Program-made: the position numbers and the translations under genes | Notes under the pieces: generated by a model | What the model was told of the DNA's origin: nothing | Seen by the model: only the letters and a program-made list of their open reading frames with translations | Database searches by the model: none | In this document: in pieces, positions 6,478 to 8,848 of the stretch | How the letters are laid out: the number at the start of each line of letters is the position of its first letter | Numbering within the stretch: the stretch's first letter is position 1 | Assembly (NCBI GenBank): GCA_018061225.1 | Contig: JAGOUK010000045.1 | Span: 1 to 8,848, forward strand | DNA length: 8,848 bases | Direction: 5' to 3' | Origin: Candidatus Omnitrophota bacterium | GTDB lineage: Bacteria; Omnitrophota; Gorgyraeia; 2-02-FULL-51-18; JAGOUK01

Positions 6478-6483
6478 ATTATA
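6478..6483 (-). promoter_or_regulatory. Consensus -10 box (TATAAT) candidate for the aldolase gene
   Basis: The last codons of ychF contain an exact TATAAT on the minus strand, inside AATGTATAATTAA and overlapping the ychF stop. Transcription would start near 6471 and give a leader of about 50 bases with the 6445-6462 hairpin. No acceptable -35 hexamer is found at 15-18 bases spacing, so this is tentative. Confidence 0.35.
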
Positions 6484-7576
6484 CATTAAAACGAAAATGC
6501 ATGATATCGCCGTCCTGCACGATATACTCCTTGCCCTCAACCCGAAGCTTACCGGCATTCTTGGCGCCGAACTCCCCGTTGTACTGGACAAAATCATCAT
6601 AACTGATCACTTCCGCCCGAATAAAGCCGCGCTCGAAGTCAGAATGAATCTTTCCGGCGGCCTGCGGCGCGGTGGATCCCTTTTCGACCGTCCACGCGCG
6701 ATTCTCGGTAGGGCCTGAAGTAAAAAAGGTTATCAGCCCGAGCAGCTTATAACCGGCAAATACGAGGCGGTCCAGACCTGTTTCGGTCATTCCAAGATCC
6801 TTGAGGAATTCGGCGCGTTCCGCTTCTTCAAGCTGGGAGATTTCTTCCTCGATCTTTCCGCTGATCGCCACCACGGAGGTTTTGTCGCGTTCGGCAATGC
6901 CTTTGAGAACTTTGAGCGCATCCGAATCGGGCTTATTGATCTCGTCCTCGCCGACATTGCCGACATAAAGGATGGGCTTCTGCGTGATCATGTTAAGCGT
7001 TTTGATGTAGGCAAGGCCGTCCGCTTCAAATTCCACCTGACGAAGCATTTTCCCCTCGTTGAGCGCCTTCACGGCGATCTCGATCGTCTCCAGATTCTTG
7101 ATCGCGTTCTTATCGCCGGCACGGGCGCCCTTGGTGAAGCGGTCTTTCTGCTTCAGCAGCACGTCCAAATCTTTAAGAGCCAGCTCGGTGTGAATGATCT
7201 CAACGTCACGCGCCGGATCCACGCCGCCCATCACGTGAGTGACGTCCTTGTCCTCGAACACGCGAACCACCATGATGATGGCGTCGGTGTTGGCGATATG
7301 GGACAAAAATTGATTGCCCAGCCCCTCCCCCGTCGCCGCGCCCTTCACAAGACCGGCGATGTCGACGATCTCGACCGTGGTCATCAGGATTTTTTCGGAG
7401 TGGCAAATCTCGTAGATTTTCTTCAGCCGCGGATCCGCGACCGGCACGATGCCGACATTGGGATCGATGGTGCAGAACGGATAATTGGCCGCCTGAGCCT
7501 TGCCGCGAGTCAGCGCGTTAAAAATAGTGGATTTGCCGACATTCGGCAGCCCGACGATCCCGCAGTTAAAACCCAT
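6479..7576 (-). CDS. ychF: Redox-regulated ATPase YchF (Obg-family)
   Basis: A 365-residue, full-length member of the universal YchF/OLA1 family: a P-loop protein of the Obg group that prefers ATP and associates with ribosomes, linked in E. coli to translation quality and oxidative stress. Seen: the P-loop GLPNVGKS at 9-16, DIAGLVKGAATGEGLGN at 72-88 (switch II region), NVGE at 207-210 in place of the GTPase-specifying NKxD (the family's hallmark of ATP preference), SGKIEEE at 239-245, and the C-terminal TGS domain from about 280 (FFTSGPTENRAWTVEKG, 285-300) to the terminal HFRFNV. The start at 7576 begins exactly at the conserved MGFNCGIVG, with AAGGAG 5 bases upstream. It has its own likely promoter at 7613-7641 and is followed by the aldolase gene 59 bases on. 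Confidence 0.97.
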   Translation of the reverse strand: MGFNCGIVGLPNVGKSTIFNALTRGKAQAANYPFCTIDPNVGIVPVADPRLKKIYEICHSEKILMTTVEIVDIAGLVKGAATGEGLGNQFLSHIANTDAIIMVVRVFEDKDVTHVMGGVDPARDVEIIHTELALKDLDVLLKQKDRFTKGARAGDKNAIKNLETIEIAVKALNEGKMLRQVEFEADGLAYIKTLNMITQKPILYVGNVGEDEINKPDSDALKVLKGIAERDKTSVVAISGKIEEEISQLEEAERAEFLKDLGMTETGLDRLVFAGYKLLGLITFFTSGPTENRAWTVEKGSTAPQAAGKIHSDFERGFIRAEVISYDDFVQYNGEFGAKNAGKLRVEGKEYIVQDGDIMHFRFNV

Positions 7577-7612
7577 AAATACTCCTTGGTAAGCTCTCGG
7601 ACGAAAAGCCGT

Positions 7613-7641
7613 ATGCTACAGGGTAATCCGGCTACTATCAA
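7613..7641 (-). promoter_or_regulatory. Sigma70-like promoter for ychF
   Basis: On the minus strand TTGATA (7641-7636, 5 of 6 to consensus) and TAGCAT (7618-7613, 4 of 6) are 17 bases apart, in the 71-base gap between the LuxC-like stop and ychF. Transcription would begin near 7606, leaving a leader of about 30 bases that contains the AAGGAG site. Consensus match only. Confidence 0.45.
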
Positions 7642-7647
7642 GCGTCA

Positions 7648-8751
7648 TCACAGCTGCCAGTCGACGGGAGGCGTTTGGAGTTTTCCGGGTGGCGGAAAAT
7701 ACACCGCGCTGGAGGCCTTGAAGTTTTTGACAACATGGAGCCGCTCCCGGGGGTTACCCGCAACCGCGACGCCTTGAAGCCGATTCCAATGGGGCCTCAT
7801 GACTCTGACCACTTCGGCGACATCATCAAAAGCTTTAAGAGCTGCAATCTGGCCGATAGCCGGTCCCATGAAATGGCCTCGCTTAAGCAAATACAAGAAG
7901 GGAGCGGATGCAATCGCTCTGGTGCCGACGGCCGGTCCGATTTGCGCGAGCTGAGCCGGGTCCAACGAACGAATGCAAAGATCCCGGGCTAAAGCGGTTC
8001 TTGCAATGCCTGTCTCCCGGTCCCGCTTAAAGCATCCTTCGGATTTATCCAATCGCTGCAACTCCAGGAGGAGCTTCTGACCAAAGCTTCTTGCGGCATC
8101 CGCATCGCCCTGCACCCAAAGAATTTGAGCCGACAAGCAGCCTTTTTGATCATAGGTCCGAATATCGCGGGCGCACTCCCGGACCATAAGGCTGATCCCC
8201 CTTTTGAGGGCTGACTTAAAGATGATGGAGATGCTGAAGCGCTCGCCCATCTCTCCCGCCGGGATATTCCGGGGCAGCCGGCTCCGGATATCAACGATCG
8301 TGGAATCCTTCCCATAAATCATCCACGCGGCTTCCGTATCACGCGCTATCCGGGAAGCATCTCCGATCACATGGATCACTTGGCCCGGAGCACGCAACGC
8401 CCGCACGAGAGCGCGGCCGGTCTTCGTCATTTTTTTTGATATTTTGAGTGTCAGTTTGGCGTGATGGATTGCCGCGGCATGTATCGCCAAAGCAATCGGC
8501 TCGGGCACATTACCAGGCGTTACCCAGACCCATTCCCGACTTCCGGATAATATGGGATGCTTCTGAATTTTTTTCTTCAGGCGGAATTTCTCGGCACGGG
8601 ACAAGCGCCGGGTTAAACTCCGGACACACTTACCGGCTTCTGCTCGGGGCAAGCCCAATTCTGACCGCAAAGCGGTCTCAAGCGCCAGATTCATCAACGC
8701 GTCCATCCGGCTTTGATCGCCTTTGATACACCGCCAGCGTAGTGATCCCAT
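7648..8751 (-). CDS. LuxC-type acyl-CoA reductase (PF05893-like), compact
   Basis: A 367-residue protein of the LuxC branch of the aldehyde dehydrogenase superfamily, which reduces fatty acyl-CoA or acyl-enzyme to aldehyde with NADPH. The evidence is motif order: WVTPGNVPEP at 76-85 (the family's PGNVP loop), HVIGDASRI at 127-135, then YDQKGCLSAQ at 200-209 with Cys205 as the expected catalytic nucleophile, and a C-terminal GKLQTPPVDW at 356-365. Bacterial LuxC is about 480 residues, so this form is short, and it stops two residues after the terminal Trp where relatives I recall continue. No LuxE, LuxD or luciferase gene is in view, so the product aldehyde could serve lipid, wax or polyketide chemistry; this is unknown. 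The start at 8751 follows an in-frame TGA 9 bases upstream and has no clear ribosome site; Met16 (8706) or Met20 (8694) are alternatives. Confidence 0.75.
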   Translation of the reverse strand: MGSLRWRCIKGDQSRMDALMNLALETALRSELGLPRAEAGKCVRSLTRRLSRAEKFRLKKKIQKHPILSGSREWVWVTPGNVPEPIALAIHAAAIHHAKLTLKISKKMTKTGRALVRALRAPGQVIHVIGDASRIARDTEAAWMIYGKDSTIVDIRSRLPRNIPAGEMGERFSISIIFKSALKRGISLMVRECARDIRTYDQKGCLSAQILWVQGDADAARSFGQKLLLELQRLDKSEGCFKRDRETGIARTALARDLCIRSLDPAQLAQIGPAVGTRAIASAPFLYLLKRGHFMGPAIGQIAALKAFDDVAEVVRVMRPHWNRLQGVAVAGNPRERLHVVKNFKASSAVYFPPPGKLQTPPVDWQL

Positions 8752-8848
8752 TTGCTTGAATCATCACATCCCGTACAAAGCCCGGAGGCGGCTTAGTGAG
8801 AGAAATAGAATCGGATCCGAGTTTTCTAAACACGGTTAATATATAGTC
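8678..8848 (-). CDS. Possible 3' end of an unidentified gene entering from the window edge
   Basis: One minus-strand frame is open from the last base of the window to a TGA at 8680-8678, giving 56 residues that include SISLTKPPPGFVRDVMIQ and end in KPDGRVDESGA. The other two minus frames have stops in this stretch. I do not recognise the sequence. If real, it overlaps the LuxC-like gene by 74 bases from the 8751 start, or by 29 or 17 if that gene starts at Met16 or Met20; the shorter overlaps would look more natural and would argue for a later LuxC start. An open frame of this length at an edge can also be chance, in which case the bases above 8751 are simply leader or promoter region with no convincing -35/-10 pair. 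Confidence 0.3.
   Translation of the reverse strand, partial: DYILTVFRKLGSDSISLTKPPPGFVRDVMIQANGITTLAVYQRRSKPDGRVDESGA

Noticed and set aside
7190..7777. 195-codon plus-strand open frame
   Set aside because: It runs antisense through ychF, the intergenic gap and the end of the LuxC-like gene, so it cannot be a conserved product.
8811..8820. Perfect 10-base palindrome TCGGATCCGA
   Set aside because: The symmetry does not extend outward and several palindromes of this size are expected by chance in a window this long.

Overview
The window reads as chromosomal DNA of a Gram-negative-type bacterium. It carries periplasmic c-type cytochromes (one with a Sec-type signal peptide, one membrane-anchored), E. 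coli-like Shine-Dalgarno sites and moderately high G+C. No gene fixes the phylum. The mix of a LacD-type class I aldolase, an M3 peptidase and a LuxC-type acyl-CoA reductase would suit a deep-branching, poorly cultivated lineage, but that is only a guess. I see no mobile element, CRISPR array, tRNA or rRNA, and no gene-free stretch longer than 100 bases.

Layout. Only the first gene is on the plus strand: the 3' part of an M3-family oligoendopeptidase (1-813). It converges on a minus-strand group read from about 2700 down to 841: a STAS anti-sigma-factor antagonist, a YeeZ-like SDR protein and a Maf nucleotide pyrophosphatase. A good sigma70-like promoter lies just upstream of the STAS gene.

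Upstream of that (5303 down to 2738, minus strand) are three genes joined by 4-base ATGA overlaps. They encode a five-helix membrane protein of the urate-oxidase N-terminal/PuuD type without its cytochrome domain, a secreted triheme cytochrome c, and a membrane-anchored monoheme cytochrome c related to the third heme domain of its neighbour. This looks like a split electron-transfer module: membrane dehydrogenase, then triheme carrier, then anchored carrier, then probably a terminal oxidase encoded elsewhere. It is the most interesting part of the window.

Next come a LacD-type class I aldolase (5397-6419) with a strong hairpin terminator behind it, the conserved ATPase YchF (6479-7576) with a plausible promoter, and a compact LuxC-type acyl-CoA reductase (7648-8751). 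The window ends in about 100 bases that may hold the tail of one more minus-strand gene.

Large open frames opposite or out of phase with these genes are shadows. In particular, the frame of the triheme cytochrome stays open far upstream of its real start, through the PuuD-like gene.
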